A stretch of 64,000 bases of DNA from Arcicella rosea (GTDB lineage: Bacteria; Bacteroidota; Bacteroidia; Cytophagales; Spirosomataceae). A model generated the notes under the pieces. That model made no database searches, was not told the DNA's origin, and was given only the letters and a program-made list of their open reading frames with translations. The number at the start of each line of letters is the position of its first letter. Position 1 is the stretch's first letter. The position numbers and the translations under genes were made by a program. Positions 17,788-28,726 of this stretch are shown here, piece by piece. The stretch is from contig NZ_JACHKT010000007.1 in assembly GCF_014204325.1 (NCBI RefSeq), positions 121,761 through 185,760 on the forward strand, read 5' to 3'.

Positions 17788-19560
17788 TTAACTAATCGTC
17801 ATTCTATGCTCAAAAGGTGTAGTGCCTGTCAGGTACACAAATATTCCATCCATTTTTAAACTACCAAAATGCGAACTGTACATTTCACCTTCTAAGCCTT
17901 TAATTTTTGAATGTTTCTTGATTCCACTTCCAAAATCAATGCTGTCTTTTCCAAAACGATAGCTTGCTGTTTCTCCTTCAAAAAAGTAATTATTGGGTGA
18001 ATTTTCAATTTCTTTTACGCCTGTTAATTGTCCTCCTTCTTTGAAACATAATTCAATTGTGACAGATACACCTTCGCTTCCTTTTGAAGTAAATGTCAAC
18101 TCATGTAGTCCATTTTTCTCTTCAATACTAATTGAAGTATCAATGGTTTTAATGTTACTTTTCGGACGATTTGCAAAATCCATTTTATTCCAAAATCTAC
18201 CATCAGTACTTGGTGCATGTTTATAATCACCATTTGCTTTTTTAAATTGCTTTGGTAAAGGTTGATAATAAGGTGCTTCTATGCTTTGATGCAGTATATA
18301 CTTGCCATCTTTGTAGGTAATTCCTTTACTTCTGAAATAGCCTGTACTGAAAAAATCTGTAGAAAAACGCATATATTTTAAGATGGCTTCACCTTTCCTA
18401 AAAGTAAAAAAAGTAGGATTTGTTGACCTTCCAGAAGCAATTACTACAGGGAAATCTGCTCCTCCAAAAATTGTACTTGTTGTGTCGTTACGGCGAATTC
18501 TTACCAAATTTGTCGTTTTAAAGAATTTCTCAAAATGTACTGATGGATTTTGTACAGCAGGAAGTGGCTTTAAATACAGGGGTTCTTCCAAACAATATGG
18601 CAACAAATCGACCAAGATTTTTTCATCAAACCCTTTAACATTTTCGATAAACTTAGTTATGGCTGCAAATTCAGCATTATTATCATGAATGGCCAAGTAA
18701 CGATAATCATGATAGAAAGGCAAAGCATTAACCGTCATGAATTGGTCTTGTCGTCTTGAATCGTTCGTCACCAAATCACCATTCGCTTCCATGTAAAAAT
18801 AGGTTAAATGAAGATTTTTACGAACAGACGTTAATAATGCTGGTCGTTTCAATAAACGAGCAATCGTAATCAAGCACCTATCAGTTACTTCTGAATAAAT
18901 CATACTTCGTTCCAAGAAGTGTCCGTCGCCATCAATATAAATATTTTCAGAAAGCCACTCATCAATACGAGCAACGTAGGCTTTATTTGGGAATAGAGCA
19001 TTAATCTGAGCCAACGCAGCCGACACTACCCAACGATGGTTTGGCGTATGAATTCCACCTACTCTCAAAGACTCTCCAGCTTTTAAAATAAACTCTTTCA
19101 GCAAAGAAAGTAATTCTGATAAAGCGGGCGAGGCATTCTGTTTTAAAAGAGTCGTTGCAATACAAAGAGGGTCTAAAATAAACGCTGTATCAGGCGGAGA
19201 CGCTAAATTCCCCAAATTAAGCGTACCATCTTCTTGTTGTGCTTTCTTGAGGAAACGAATAATTTTGGTCATTGCTACAACCAACTCCCTTTTTTGATAA
19301 TAGTCTGATTTTACTTCACAATAAGCTGCTGCCAAATTGGATAAATCAAAGCCTAAACGTCTTTTAATTTCTGTAATATCTGTTGAAAATACCGTTAACA
19401 ATCTAGCTACTTCTTTATTATTAGCTCGAACGATTTGTTGATAAAAATTTTCTTCCGAAGTATTGATATATTGAGCATGACCAATCATTGGTGATAAAAG
19501 TGCCAACGTTCCCAAGCCAAAGCATTGTTGCAAAAAGGATTTTCTTGTAATATTTTCCAT
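17788..19560 (-). CDS. Exported alpha/alpha-toroid protein, polysaccharide-lyase-like (unconfirmed)
   Basis: 590 residues. The N-terminus (ITRKSFLQQCFGLGTLALLSP) resembles a Tat-type or long Sec signal. Residues about 40-330 are helix-rich, with the pattern of an (alpha/alpha)-toroid (LRVGGIHTPNHRWVVSAALAQ; IDGDGHFLERSMIYSEVTDR). Residues about 350-590 look like a beta-sandwich. This two-part build is shared by heparinase II/III-like and alginate-lyase-like proteins; Asn/His in HTPNHRW and Tyr in the SMIYSEV stretch are plausible catalytic residues. I cannot assign a lyase family. It lies downstream of the two T9SS genes but is separated from them by a terminator, so it is probably transcribed alone. 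Confidence 0.55.
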   Translation of the reverse strand: MENITRKSFLQQCFGLGTLALLSPMIGHAQYINTSEENFYQQIVRANNKEVARLLTVFSTDITEIKRRLGFDLSNLAAAYCEVKSDYYQKRELVVAMTKIIRFLKKAQQEDGTLNLGNLASPPDTAFILDPLCIATTLLKQNASPALSELLSLLKEFILKAGESLRVGGIHTPNHRWVVSAALAQINALFPNKAYVARIDEWLSENIYIDGDGHFLERSMIYSEVTDRCLITIARLLKRPALLTSVRKNLHLTYFYMEANGDLVTNDSRRQDQFMTVNALPFYHDYRYLAIHDNNAEFAAITKFIENVKGFDEKILVDLLPYCLEEPLYLKPLPAVQNPSVHFEKFFKTTNLVRIRRNDTTSTIFGGADFPVVIASGRSTNPTFFTFRKGEAILKYMRFSTDFFSTGYFRSKGITYKDGKYILHQSIEAPYYQPLPKQFKKANGDYKHAPSTDGRFWNKMDFANRPKSNIKTIDTSISIEEKNGLHELTFTSKGSEGVSVTIELCFKEGGQLTGVKEIENSPNNYFFEGETASYRFGKDSIDFGSGIKKHSKIKGLEGEMYSSHFGSLKMDGIFVYLTGTTPFEHRMTIS

Positions 19561-19671
19561 TATTATGAAGTAAAATGAATGATTTGTTAGTCTTTTTTAC
19601 AAAAGAGAAGACAGCTTGATATTTACTGATTGCAATTGATTTGAATCAGGATAGAAGCGTTTTCAACAAAA

Positions 19672-19695
19672 GAGGTCGGCATTTCTACCGACCTC
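19672..19695 (-). terminator. Intrinsic terminator after the first T9SS cargo gene
   Basis: GAGGTCGG (19672-19679) and CCGACCTC (19688-19695) form a perfect 8-bp GC-rich stem with an 8-nt loop. On the minus strand the stem is followed by UUUUGUUG. It lies about 30 nt after the stop of the 19728-24083 gene. Confidence 0.85.
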
Positions 19696-19727
19696 AATAT
19701 TAATAAAGTGAAATTTTCAGGAGTAAA

Positions 19728-22700
19728 TTACTGCTTCAACACCTTAAAGGTAGCTTTTCTGCCATCTTTTTGAATGTTTAAGAAGTATGTTCCCGATGGT
19801 ATTCTTGATAAATCTACTTGTTTCTGTACTCCTCTTAATGTTTGTTCTTGAACGACTTTCCCAACAAAATCAATTAATTGAACATCCAATTCTTTATCAT
19901 TACTTTCAATATTTAATACATCAGAAGCAGGATTCGGGAAAATATTGATACCCATTTTACCCAATTCATCTGTACCAGTAATCAGTTCTATTCTTACGGT
20001 TGAAGGACTTAAAACTGTTCCTGTTCCACAGACACTATTAACCACAGAAAATAGGCGATAAACAGTATTAGCCGTTGGATTAATAGTTAAAACATAATCA
20101 TTTGTATTAATAGTGATTGCTTTAGCACTTACTTCATCACTACCGATGGCAAAAGTAAACGGTGGTGTTCCCGTAAGTTTAATACCAATTGAGACTGGTT
20201 TATTTTCATTAAAATAATACGAGCTACTATCAAAACGTGCGGTAATACCTTCTAAGACTGAAAATGGATATTTATTCGTTGTACTTGTTGCATTAGAATC
20301 ACTTGCAATTACTCTGATACTATAGCCCATACTCGGAACTAAATCTGAAGGCAATTTTGCAGCTAGAATATTTTTTTCTTTTTCTACTGTTTCAAGGCTC
20401 TTAAAGTTCTTTCCTGTGTTATCCGATAATTGAACTGTAAATTTGTTATTAGCTGAAAACGTTCCAACAGTATAAAAAGGAACATTAATTGTTGAACCCG
20501 CACAAATTACACTTGAAATAAAATATTCTTGGAAGTTTACTTGTTTGTTTGAAGGTGGATTTACTGTAATCGTAGCAGAGCCATCCACTTTTCCTAAACC
20601 ACAAGCATTTCTAACAGTCTTAACTGTGAAGGTTTCTGTTTTGAGTGGTGCTAAATATATCGTTGGTACTGTACTATAAGAGTTAAATTCTAATATGCCA
20701 GTTTTTCCATTGCTTAGTTCATAATTAATATATTCATAATAATATGAATTTGTGTTTGGTTTATAGCTATCGTTATTTCTCAAAATAAGATAGGTATCAG
20801 TTCCAGGATTAATTGTTGAAGAACCCATTAAAGTCATATCAAGTTTATTTGCTAAAGCAATGGTTGTAATAGTTTTAGTTTGGTATGGATTAGAACTTTC
20901 CATTTGAATTTTATAAGAACCTCTTTTCAAATCACTGCCAAATGTTACATTGTAAGCACCATTCTTTGTACTGCTCAATAATTCTGTTTTGGTATTATTC
21001 TCATTAACAGCATAGACTTTGAAAACATTATCAGCTTCGAATGTTCCTTTTGAATCTAAATTAACCTTTAATGTTGCACCAGCACAAGTACTAAGTCCAC
21101 TATACATTCCTTCAAAATTCATTGAAACAACAGGTTTTATATTCACTTTCACACTTCCTGATACTTTCCCTACTCCACATTCATTGATTGCAGAAGTTAA
21201 TGTGTAAGTGGTTGTTTCTGTAGGATTTTTGTATTCCTCAATATAATTATAACTATTGTAGCCAATTGTTTTGAAGTTTTTATCATCTTTAATTATATAT
21301 TTTAATATATTCCCATAAGAATTATCTCTGCTTGTGTTTGAGTAAATATAAACGCCATTTCCAACTTCTATTTCTGTCACAGTAGCTCCTCCGTTAAATT
21401 GCAAAGCTAAATTGTTTGGTGCAGTTTTAAAGTTTACTGTATTTACATCCGACTTAACGCTATTATCGTTACTAACGATTCTAATATTATAACTGCCTGC
21501 TTGCTGAAATTTACTCGGAAAACTTACAAGCACAGGGCTTTCCGTAATCCCTGTTTGTATAGTAGTATAAGTAGTATCTGAAGCATTTGATATTTGTACC
21601 GAAAAAGTTGTACCAGAAGGTACTTGTCCTTTTACATTAAATGGTATTAAAATCTTATCTGTTAAACATTGAATACTATTATTGTTATAATTACTATTAA
21701 TGTTCAACATATTTTGAATAGAATACGGCGCTACTTTAAACGTGATATCATTATTTTTTACCGTTCCAACACCACAAATATTACTGATAGATTTTATTCC
21801 AAAAGTGGTAGTCTTGTAAATATTAAAGTTATAATATTGTGTAGAAGTACCATCATAAGTATAGGTTTCTATAGTCTCCGTTCGCCCATCTTTATAAGTA
21901 ACCTGCTGGTTTCCACCACCTTTTAGACTTAATGACAAACCTACATAGTCTCCAGGATTATAAACACTTGTGTAATAAGTATTATATTCAGCAGTGGGTA
22001 AGGCTCTGACATAAAGTTTAATTAAATTACTGTATAATAATGGATTACTCGAAGAAACTCTTATGTCATATTCTCCGGTTGGTAAATTAGAAGGAATTGT
22101 AATTTCCTTCTCTCCAGCAGTAATTTTCCCTAAAGTTCTATCATTATATGAACCATAACTATTAATTAATTCAACAGTAAATTGATTATCATTACCGTAT
22201 TTTCCTTCTGTTAAAACCGATAAATCTACTTTTGCTCCGGTACAAGCCTCAATACTTGTAGTTTTTTTTGATGAAATCTGAATGCCATATTCAGCATTTT
22301 CTACAGCTACATATTTATACTGAGAAGAAATTGAGTTATTCGTTCCACAAGCATTAGTAATAGATTTAATGGCAACAGTACTTGATTTAGGAATGTACAT
22401 TGAAATACCTACTTCAGACTTCCAATTTTTATAAAAATCCGTGTACTTGTATTTTGTATCATCCAACATCGTTATTTCATAAGGTCCATTACCATTTAGG
22501 ATTACATCAATATTAGTTGATTGAGGTTTTTTAAGATTAATAGTCACACTAGAATAACTATTATTGATATTTGCAGATGGGAATGCAGAAATCCTAATAT
22601 AGTTTGGACTAAACGTAGTTGCAGGTATGTCATCTGTAAAAACGGAGGCATAAAAAGAAGTGTTATAAAAGGTTGCACTTAGATTGCTTGGAATTACAAA

Positions 22701-24083
22701 AGAAGCCACATTGTCGCTAATTACTTTTCCAATAACCTCTAAATATGTGTCATTATAACCAAAATAATTATTATTAGTCAATTTAATTTTAACAGCACTT
22801 CCAACTGGCAATGAGGCATTTGTTGAAAACTTTACTTCAGCAGTAGCTCCTTCACAATATTTAGCTTCTTTTAAAGAATCTGTTTTTATGGCTTTATTGA
22901 CCGTTATTGAAACTTTGTTTACACCCGAACCACTACCACATTCAGAGGTAAAAGATTTAATAAAATATTGTGTTGTCGTTTTGGGCGAAATCGCAAAATT
23001 GAATGAAGAAGTATAATCACCAACACTGCCATATCTGTAAACTTGTCCATCGCTTAGCTCAACAAAGTAGTTTCCGTACCCGTTAAGAGAGACTTTTAAA
23101 TTCATCACTTCTCCGTATTTCATAGAAGTACTTTCAGTGGTTAAATCAACTTTTGATTCATTATGAACATAAAGTTGACTGAAAAAAAAGTCCGATTCAA
23201 TATTATTATCACTAGCAGTCACCTTTACTCTGTAAGTAGTATTTGGAATATTGTCACTAAGTGTAGCGGTCATCAAATCATCGTTTTCTGTAACATCCAA
23301 ATCATAAAATTTTGAACTATTATTATAATCTTCTAGACGAATTTTGAATTTATTAGCAGTACTCCATTTTCCTGTTTTCTGTACCTTTAGTGTTACTTTA
23401 CTATTCTTACAAATATGGTTTTGAGTAAGTCCAAGAATCTTCAGGCTATTGTCAACAATTTTAATATCTACACTGCCCGTACTTTTACCAATGCCACAAA
23501 GGTTACTTGTACTTAAAATTTTGTAAGTACCCGATTTACTGGTAGCCACCATAATATTTTGAAGCGTACCATAACTATTATCTATTTGGAAATATGTACT
23601 ATCGCTCATTAATAATTTAACAGGCGTCGTACCAGTGTTTTTTACACTCATTGATACAGCTTCATTCGGGAAAAGCGTCTTCCGCTGAATATCAACAATT
23701 TCTACATTTGCAGGCAAATAAATATACGTAGAGAAGTCACTACTCGTAATGGCAGGCGATGAACTTACAATTCTTAAACTAGCATAATTGCTGTAGTTAT
23801 TTGAAATGTTAAACACTTCATCAGGTAACGAAGCAATTAAATAACCCGAAGAATCTTTTGCAGCCACATCTACCCAAGTGCCTGAATAACCCGACTTTAC
23901 TTGTACTTTAAATACATTATCTTGGTTAAATGTTCCTATGGTGGTGTAGGCTAGGTACACTTTATTGCCCAAACAAATATTTGAGCCAGATGCGGGAGAA
24001 ATTCGTGAAATCCCAATAGATTGTCCTTTTACAGCAAAAGTGAAGAACATCAGGAGTAGCAGTAGTGGTAATTTTCTAAACAT
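19728..24083 (-). CDS. Giant repeat protein with T9SS type A sorting domain (paralog 1)
   Basis: 1451 residues with a signal peptide (LPLLLLLMFFTFAVKG). The body is seven tandem units of roughly 190 residues. Each begins with a Cys-containing strand pattern (as in CLGNKVYLAYTTIGTF or CAGATLKVNLDSKGTF), continues F.V.L......I.SLP..L.....Y.IRV.SS.P, and ends with a second Cys in a CGxG motif (NLCGIGKSTGS, SECGSGSG, NACGTNNS, NICGVGTV, NECGVGKV, NACGLGKV, SVCGTGTV). The C-terminus (GINIFPNPASDVLNI... to ...ATFKVLKQ) is a T9SS type A sorting domain, so it should be exported and held at or released from the surface. Function is unknown; adhesin or glycan/cell-surface binding is a guess. It is paralogous to the next gene upstream. 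Confidence 0.85.
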   Translation of the reverse strand: MFRKLPLLLLLMFFTFAVKGQSIGISRISPASGSNICLGNKVYLAYTTIGTFNQDNVFKVQVKSGYSGTWVDVAAKDSSGYLIASLPDEVFNISNNYSNYASLRIVSSSPAITSSDFSTYIYLPANVEIVDIQRKTLFPNEAVSMSVKNTGTTPVKLLMSDSTYFQIDNSYGTLQNIMVATSKSGTYKILSTSNLCGIGKSTGSVDIKIVDNSLKILGLTQNHICKNSKVTLKVQKTGKWSTANKFKIRLEDYNNSSKFYDLDVTENDDLMTATLSDNIPNTTYRVKVTASDNNIESDFFFSQLYVHNESKVDLTTESTSMKYGEVMNLKVSLNGYGNYFVELSDGQVYRYGSVGDYTSSFNFAISPKTTTQYFIKSFTSECGSGSGVNKVSITVNKAIKTDSLKEAKYCEGATAEVKFSTNASLPVGSAVKIKLTNNNYFGYNDTYLEVIGKVISDNVASFVIPSNLSATFYNTSFYASVFTDDIPATTFSPNYIRISAFPSANINNSYSSVTINLKKPQSTNIDVILNGNGPYEITMLDDTKYKYTDFYKNWKSEVGISMYIPKSSTVAIKSITNACGTNNSISSQYKYVAVENAEYGIQISSKKTTSIEACTGAKVDLSVLTEGKYGNDNQFTVELINSYGSYNDRTLGKITAGEKEITIPSNLPTGEYDIRVSSSNPLLYSNLIKLYVRALPTAEYNTYYTSVYNPGDYVGLSLSLKGGGNQQVTYKDGRTETIETYTYDGTSTQYYNFNIYKTTTFGIKSISNICGVGTVKNNDITFKVAPYSIQNMLNINSNYNNNSIQCLTDKILIPFNVKGQVPSGTTFSVQISNASDTTYTTIQTGITESPVLVSFPSKFQQAGSYNIRIVSNDNSVKSDVNTVNFKTAPNNLALQFNGGATVTEIEVGNGVYIYSNTSRDNSYGNILKYIIKDDKNFKTIGYNSYNYIEEYKNPTETTTYTLTSAINECGVGKVSGSVKVNIKPVVSMNFEGMYSGLSTCAGATLKVNLDSKGTFEADNVFKVYAVNENNTKTELLSSTKNGAYNVTFGSDLKRGSYKIQMESSNPYQTKTITTIALANKLDMTLMGSSTINPGTDTYLILRNNDSYKPNTNSYYYEYINYELSNGKTGILEFNSYSTVPTIYLAPLKTETFTVKTVRNACGLGKVDGSATITVNPPSNKQVNFQEYFISSVICAGSTINVPFYTVGTFSANNKFTVQLSDNTGKNFKSLETVEKEKNILAAKLPSDLVPSMGYSIRVIASDSNATSTTNKYPFSVLEGITARFDSSSYYFNENKPVSIGIKLTGTPPFTFAIGSDEVSAKAITINTNDYVLTINPTANTVYRLFSVVNSVCGTGTVLSPSTVRIELITGTDELGKMGINIFPNPASDVLNIESNDKELDVQLIDFVGKVVQEQTLRGVQKQVDLSRIPSGTYFLNIQKDGRKATFKVLKQ

Positions 24084-24173
24084 AGACGTTTAATTTTTGT
24101 GTGATTTTATAATGTAAATAGAAATATGAATTGTATGGTCAGTATTTAAACTGACCACGTCAAGATGTTTGTA

Positions 24174-27100
24174 TTATTGTTTTAATACTTTAAAAGTAGC
24201 TTTTCTGCCTTCTTTTTGAATGTGTAAAAAGTATGTTCCAGATGGTATTCTTGATAAATCTACTTGTTTTTGTATTCCTCTTACTATTTGTTCTTGAACG
24301 ACTTTCCCAACAAAATCAATTAATTGAACATCCAATTCTTGATCATTACTTTCAATATTTAATACATCAGAAGCTGGATTCGGGAAAATATTGATACCCA
24401 TTTTACCTAATTCATCTGTACCAGTAATCAGTTCAATTCTTACTGTTGAAGGACTTAAAACTGTTCCAGAAGGACAAACTTGGTTGTTTAGACTATAAAT
24501 TCTATACGCCTTAGCCACAGTAGGGTCTATCGTAACAGGGAAATCATGGCTTGTTGCGTTGTATTCTTTCAGATTGATTTCGTCGGTTCCCATGTAAAAA
24601 GTAATAGGAAGTGCCCCTTGTAGCTTTACATTAATTGCGACAGGTTTTATTTCATTAATGTAATAAGTACTTGTATCAAAACGAGCAGTAATTCCTTCAT
24701 AAAAATGAATTGGGCTGGTATTTGTAGTACTTGTAGCATCATTATCGCTTGCTAATACTCTTATTAAATAACCATCTCCAAGCGGAACGCCGGTAGGTAT
24801 TTTGGCTTTTAGTGGGCTTCGTGTTCCTTCTGTAACAAGATTTTTAAAGTTTTGCCCAGTTTTATCTGATAATTGAACGGTGAAAGTATTATTAGCAGAG
24901 AATGTTCCTCTGGTTGCAAAATAGATTAAAGGTTCAGTACCAGTACAAATACTTTGTAAATAGTTTTGATAAATTACTTGTTTATCAGATGATGGATTCA
25001 CCCTTATTGTAGCCGCACCAGTAGTTTTCCCTTCTCCACAAATATTTGAAATTGATTTAATGGTAAACGTTTCAGCAGCATTGACATACATTGATATTCT
25101 GGTGAATCCTTCACTGTTAAATCCACTAATTGTACCTTTTGTACCATTACTCAATTCATAGTTCAATAATTCATTATCACTCGTAGGAGAACTCGTAGCA
25201 TTATTATTTTTAAGAACAAGCTGTACAAAAGTTCCTGTATTAACTATTGCTCCACCAGACAAAGTTACATCAGCCTTATCTGTGATGACGATATTAGCTA
25301 TTTCCTTTACCATAGCAGGATTAGTACTTTCAAATAGGAGTTTATAATTTCCTCTTTTAAGATTATTCCCAAATGGTATTTTAAAATTACCATTACTTGT
25401 TGACTTCAGTAATTCAATTTTCTCGTTATTCCCATCAAGAACATATACCCTGAAAACATTATCTGGTTCAAATGTACCTTTAGAAGTAAAGGCTGCATTA
25501 AGTGTTGTTCCTAAACAATAACGATTATCAGTATTTCCTGCAATCACCATGTTTAAAACAGGTTTTACCGTAACTTTCACAGTACCAGAAACCTGACCAG
25601 CACCACATTTATTATTAATATAAATCAATTTATACTCTTTACTTTCCATAGGATTTAATTGATAGCTATAGTCATTAGTCCGTTCGCTCAGAGCCATTTT
25701 ATTGTACTTATTATCTTGGATAATAAAAGAAAAAACGCCATTAGCTGGGTTTTCATCCTTTACTTTGAGTATAATTGATTCTCCAGCATTGATAGTCATA
25801 GTATTTGAACCTCCTTCGTTTAGTTGAAGTGTCGCTTTGGGAGTATCCGCAACTGAAATGACAAATTCATTCGATTGAACTTTACCATCATTGCTAACAA
25901 TACGAACTTTGTACTCACCAGCTGATAAATTACTCGGTAATAATGCTGTAGCTGGACTAGCCTTTACATTCGAATTCATGGTTTTAAAAGAGAGTTCGTT
26001 CTCTTTAGCAATTTGTATAGAAAGATTCTGGTTAATATCACTTTTTGAAAAGATTTCAAAAGGAATTGAAATCATTGTATTTGTGCAATAACTATTTAGC
26101 GTTACTTGTGGGGGAGGAATATTTAGTCGAAAAGGCTCTACTTTGATAGTTAAGTCTTTTGATAGCACTGTACCTGCTCCACATTGGTTAGTAATAGAGG
26201 ATATTCCAAAAGATGTAGATTTATTGAAAACTTTTTTATAAGACATCCTAGTATATCGCTCTTCTGAATGAAAGATTGTTTTACTTCCATCTGTAAAAAC
26301 TACTTCGTTGGGTCCATAAGCATCCTCAAGTGTTGCTCCAAATCCAACTACTTCTCCTTCTAATACTTTTTCATAAGGAGATTGTAAACTAATCTTAGCT
26401 TTCGCTTTAACAAAAAATCGGATAGAATTACTAATTTCACTTGAGTTACTGGATTTCACTCTAATCGTATAAAAACCACTCGTTAGTGTTGTAGGAATCT
26501 CTACTTTAGACTTTCCACGTTTCACCGAACCTAAAGTACTTATTTCTTCAAGATTTTGATTGTATAAACTTACTGTAAATAATTGGTCACTATTGAAATC
26601 ATTTGAAGTTAGCAAATTAATTTCATGTGTTTCTCCTACACAAATTGCTTCATTTTCAGCAAAAGTTGAAAGTAACTTTAATGCCTTATTAGGATTTGTA
26701 ACTTTTATATTAAAACTCCCCGAATGGCTGTAATTTGTACCACAAACATTAGTAAGTGATTTAACTGTAATTGTTTTTGATTTATCAGCATACACAGGAA
26801 CAGAAACTTGTAAACTCCTTCCTTGCGTGCCCCAGAAGTCATTGGCTACCAATTTTGTACTATCTGATAGTTGTAATTCAAAAGGAGTTCCTCCATAAAC
26901 ATTTATCGGAAGATTTACAGTTTGAGGACTGCTAAGAGTAATGTCATTGCTTGCAGGATATATTCCTGTCTGTGGTGGGGCAATAACAGAGATGAAATTC
27001 GGGCTTTGAGAAGTACTAGGTAACTTATCTGTATATACAGTAGCAAATACTTTGTTCTTGAAAAGAGTCCCAAAAATGTATGGATCAATGATGAAAGAAG

Positions 27101-28487
27101 CTGTTTTGTCTTTAATAACCGTTCCAATTACCTCAACAAATTTACCAGTGTAGATATCAACACCGTCCCCAAATTCATAAACATTATATAATTTAACCTT
27201 TACGGTACTTCCAATAGGGAGTTCTGCATTGGTCAAAAACTTTACTTCACAGGCTGTTCCAGCACAAAATTGTCCAGCTTTTAAAGAATCTGTTTTAATA
27301 CCATCTAATACAGTAATTTTTACTTTATTTTTCCCTGAACCATTTCCGCAAGTAGAGCTAAAAGATTGAACATAATACTCTGAAGTTTTTTGAGGATACA
27401 ATTCAATATAGGATTGATTTTCTTCATTGGAGGCGAAATTTTCGATAACCGTTCCATTATTGAGCTGTACTTTAAATTTTCCATAACCTTTGAAGGTGAG
27501 TAAAAGGTTTGTCCTTTCTGCAAAGTTCACCGTTGATGAAACAGTTGTTATTTCTGCTGATGGTTCTTCATGAACATTAATTGCATACGTAAAACTATTT
27601 GATATTACACCAAGTTTTTTGGCTACGACTTGCAATCTATATACTCCTCCAAGAAGTTCTTGATTAACTTTGGTAGAAAAAACTCCATCATTTTCTGTTG
27701 CTTCAAAATCAAAAGCTCTATTACTATTGATTAATCTGATATAAAATTTCTCATCAGATGCCCATTTTCCTGTTTTTGTAGCATATACTTCCAAATTCCC
27801 ATTTCTACAAACTTCGATTGTGGGCATTCCTGTAATCGTAATTTTATTTTCTAGCACTGTAAAATCAACGCTACCTGCTGTTTTACCAATACCACAAACA
27901 TTACTCACACTCAGAAAACGATAATTCCCTGATTTAGAAGGTTTAATTCCCAAAGCATTATCTAAATTTCCAGTATAATAGTAGTAATAGCTTTTGGTGG
28001 TGCTATCGCTAGAGAAAATTGTAACTGGACTAGAACCTTTTGTTTTTAAATTGAGCGAAACCTCTTCAAATGGATAAATGGTATTTTTGGAAACACCAGT
28101 TATCTCTAAAGATGGTAATGAGTATAGCATAAAATTATAATTCCTACTGCTTGCTACAGGAGCTGTGGAAACAATCCTTAACGATACACTAGGATTTGGT
28201 TCTGTGTATTTTACACTTAATTCGGTTGGTAAAGTAGCTACTAAATACCCTGAAGAGTCCACTGCACTGACATCATCCCAAGTACCATCGCTTCTGCCTA
28301 CTTGTATTTTAAAAGTATTCCCCTGATTAAAGGATACCGTTGAACGATAAGAAATGATGACTTTTTGCCCTAAACAGCCATAGTATGAGTACGCCTGTCC
28401 GTTGACCTCTTGTATTTCAATACTTTGCCCCTGTGAAACAAAAGTGAAGAAGATCAGGAGTAGTGATAATTGTAGTTTTCGTAACAT
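24174..28487 (-). CDS. Giant repeat protein with T9SS type A sorting domain (paralog 2)
   Basis: 1437 residues, the same design as its neighbour at 19728-24083. It has a signal peptide (LQLSLLLIFFTFVSQG) and seven Cys-bearing Ig-like double units ending NVCGIGK, STCGNGSG, NVCGTNYS, NQCGAGTV, NKCGAGQV, NICGEGK and, in the last, QVCPSGTV where CG has become CP. The C-terminal sorting domain is almost identical to that of paralog 1 at protein and DNA level, while the repeat units are only moderately alike. The genes are tandem, 90 bp apart, and probably cotranscribed. They most likely arose by duplication. The paired cysteines suggest disulfides in each unit. No enzymatic motif is visible. Confidence 0.85.
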   Translation of the reverse strand: MLRKLQLSLLLIFFTFVSQGQSIEIQEVNGQAYSYYGCLGQKVIISYRSTVSFNQGNTFKIQVGRSDGTWDDVSAVDSSGYLVATLPTELSVKYTEPNPSVSLRIVSTAPVASSRNYNFMLYSLPSLEITGVSKNTIYPFEEVSLNLKTKGSSPVTIFSSDSTTKSYYYYYTGNLDNALGIKPSKSGNYRFLSVSNVCGIGKTAGSVDFTVLENKITITGMPTIEVCRNGNLEVYATKTGKWASDEKFYIRLINSNRAFDFEATENDGVFSTKVNQELLGGVYRLQVVAKKLGVISNSFTYAINVHEEPSAEITTVSSTVNFAERTNLLLTFKGYGKFKVQLNNGTVIENFASNEENQSYIELYPQKTSEYYVQSFSSTCGNGSGKNKVKITVLDGIKTDSLKAGQFCAGTACEVKFLTNAELPIGSTVKVKLYNVYEFGDGVDIYTGKFVEVIGTVIKDKTASFIIDPYIFGTLFKNKVFATVYTDKLPSTSQSPNFISVIAPPQTGIYPASNDITLSSPQTVNLPINVYGGTPFELQLSDSTKLVANDFWGTQGRSLQVSVPVYADKSKTITVKSLTNVCGTNYSHSGSFNIKVTNPNKALKLLSTFAENEAICVGETHEINLLTSNDFNSDQLFTVSLYNQNLEEISTLGSVKRGKSKVEIPTTLTSGFYTIRVKSSNSSEISNSIRFFVKAKAKISLQSPYEKVLEGEVVGFGATLEDAYGPNEVVFTDGSKTIFHSEERYTRMSYKKVFNKSTSFGISSITNQCGAGTVLSKDLTIKVEPFRLNIPPPQVTLNSYCTNTMISIPFEIFSKSDINQNLSIQIAKENELSFKTMNSNVKASPATALLPSNLSAGEYKVRIVSNDGKVQSNEFVISVADTPKATLQLNEGGSNTMTINAGESIILKVKDENPANGVFSFIIQDNKYNKMALSERTNDYSYQLNPMESKEYKLIYINNKCGAGQVSGTVKVTVKPVLNMVIAGNTDNRYCLGTTLNAAFTSKGTFEPDNVFRVYVLDGNNEKIELLKSTSNGNFKIPFGNNLKRGNYKLLFESTNPAMVKEIANIVITDKADVTLSGGAIVNTGTFVQLVLKNNNATSSPTSDNELLNYELSNGTKGTISGFNSEGFTRISMYVNAAETFTIKSISNICGEGKTTGAATIRVNPSSDKQVIYQNYLQSICTGTEPLIYFATRGTFSANNTFTVQLSDKTGQNFKNLVTEGTRSPLKAKIPTGVPLGDGYLIRVLASDNDATSTTNTSPIHFYEGITARFDTSTYYINEIKPVAINVKLQGALPITFYMGTDEINLKEYNATSHDFPVTIDPTVAKAYRIYSLNNQVCPSGTVLSPSTVRIELITGTDELGKMGINIFPNPASDVLNIESNDQELDVQLIDFVGKVVQEQIVRGIQKQVDLSRIPSGTYFLHIQKEGRKATFKVLKQ

Positions 28488-28663
28488 AGAACGATATTAT
28501 GATAGAGTTATAGTTATGTAATAAATGTTGACAAAAATATTTCAATTATTTCTAATATCCCAACTAATTAACAATACTTTATCAAATGGTACTTATCACT
28601 TTTAAATGGTTTACCGTTTAATAAAAATTGAAGCCTTTAAAACATGTTTTTAGGCTTTCTCTC

Positions 28664-28671
28664 TATCTTTG
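28664..28671 (+). promoter_or_regulatory. Possible -7 element upstream of the alpha/beta hydrolase
   Basis: TATCTTTG matches TAnnTTTG, 55 nt before the ATG at 28727. No convincing -33 TTTG is present at the expected spacing. Confidence 0.35.
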
Positions 28672-28726
28672 ATTCTTCCGTTTAAGTCCAACATTTCTCT
28701 TAATAATTTCTAAATCATCATTTACT

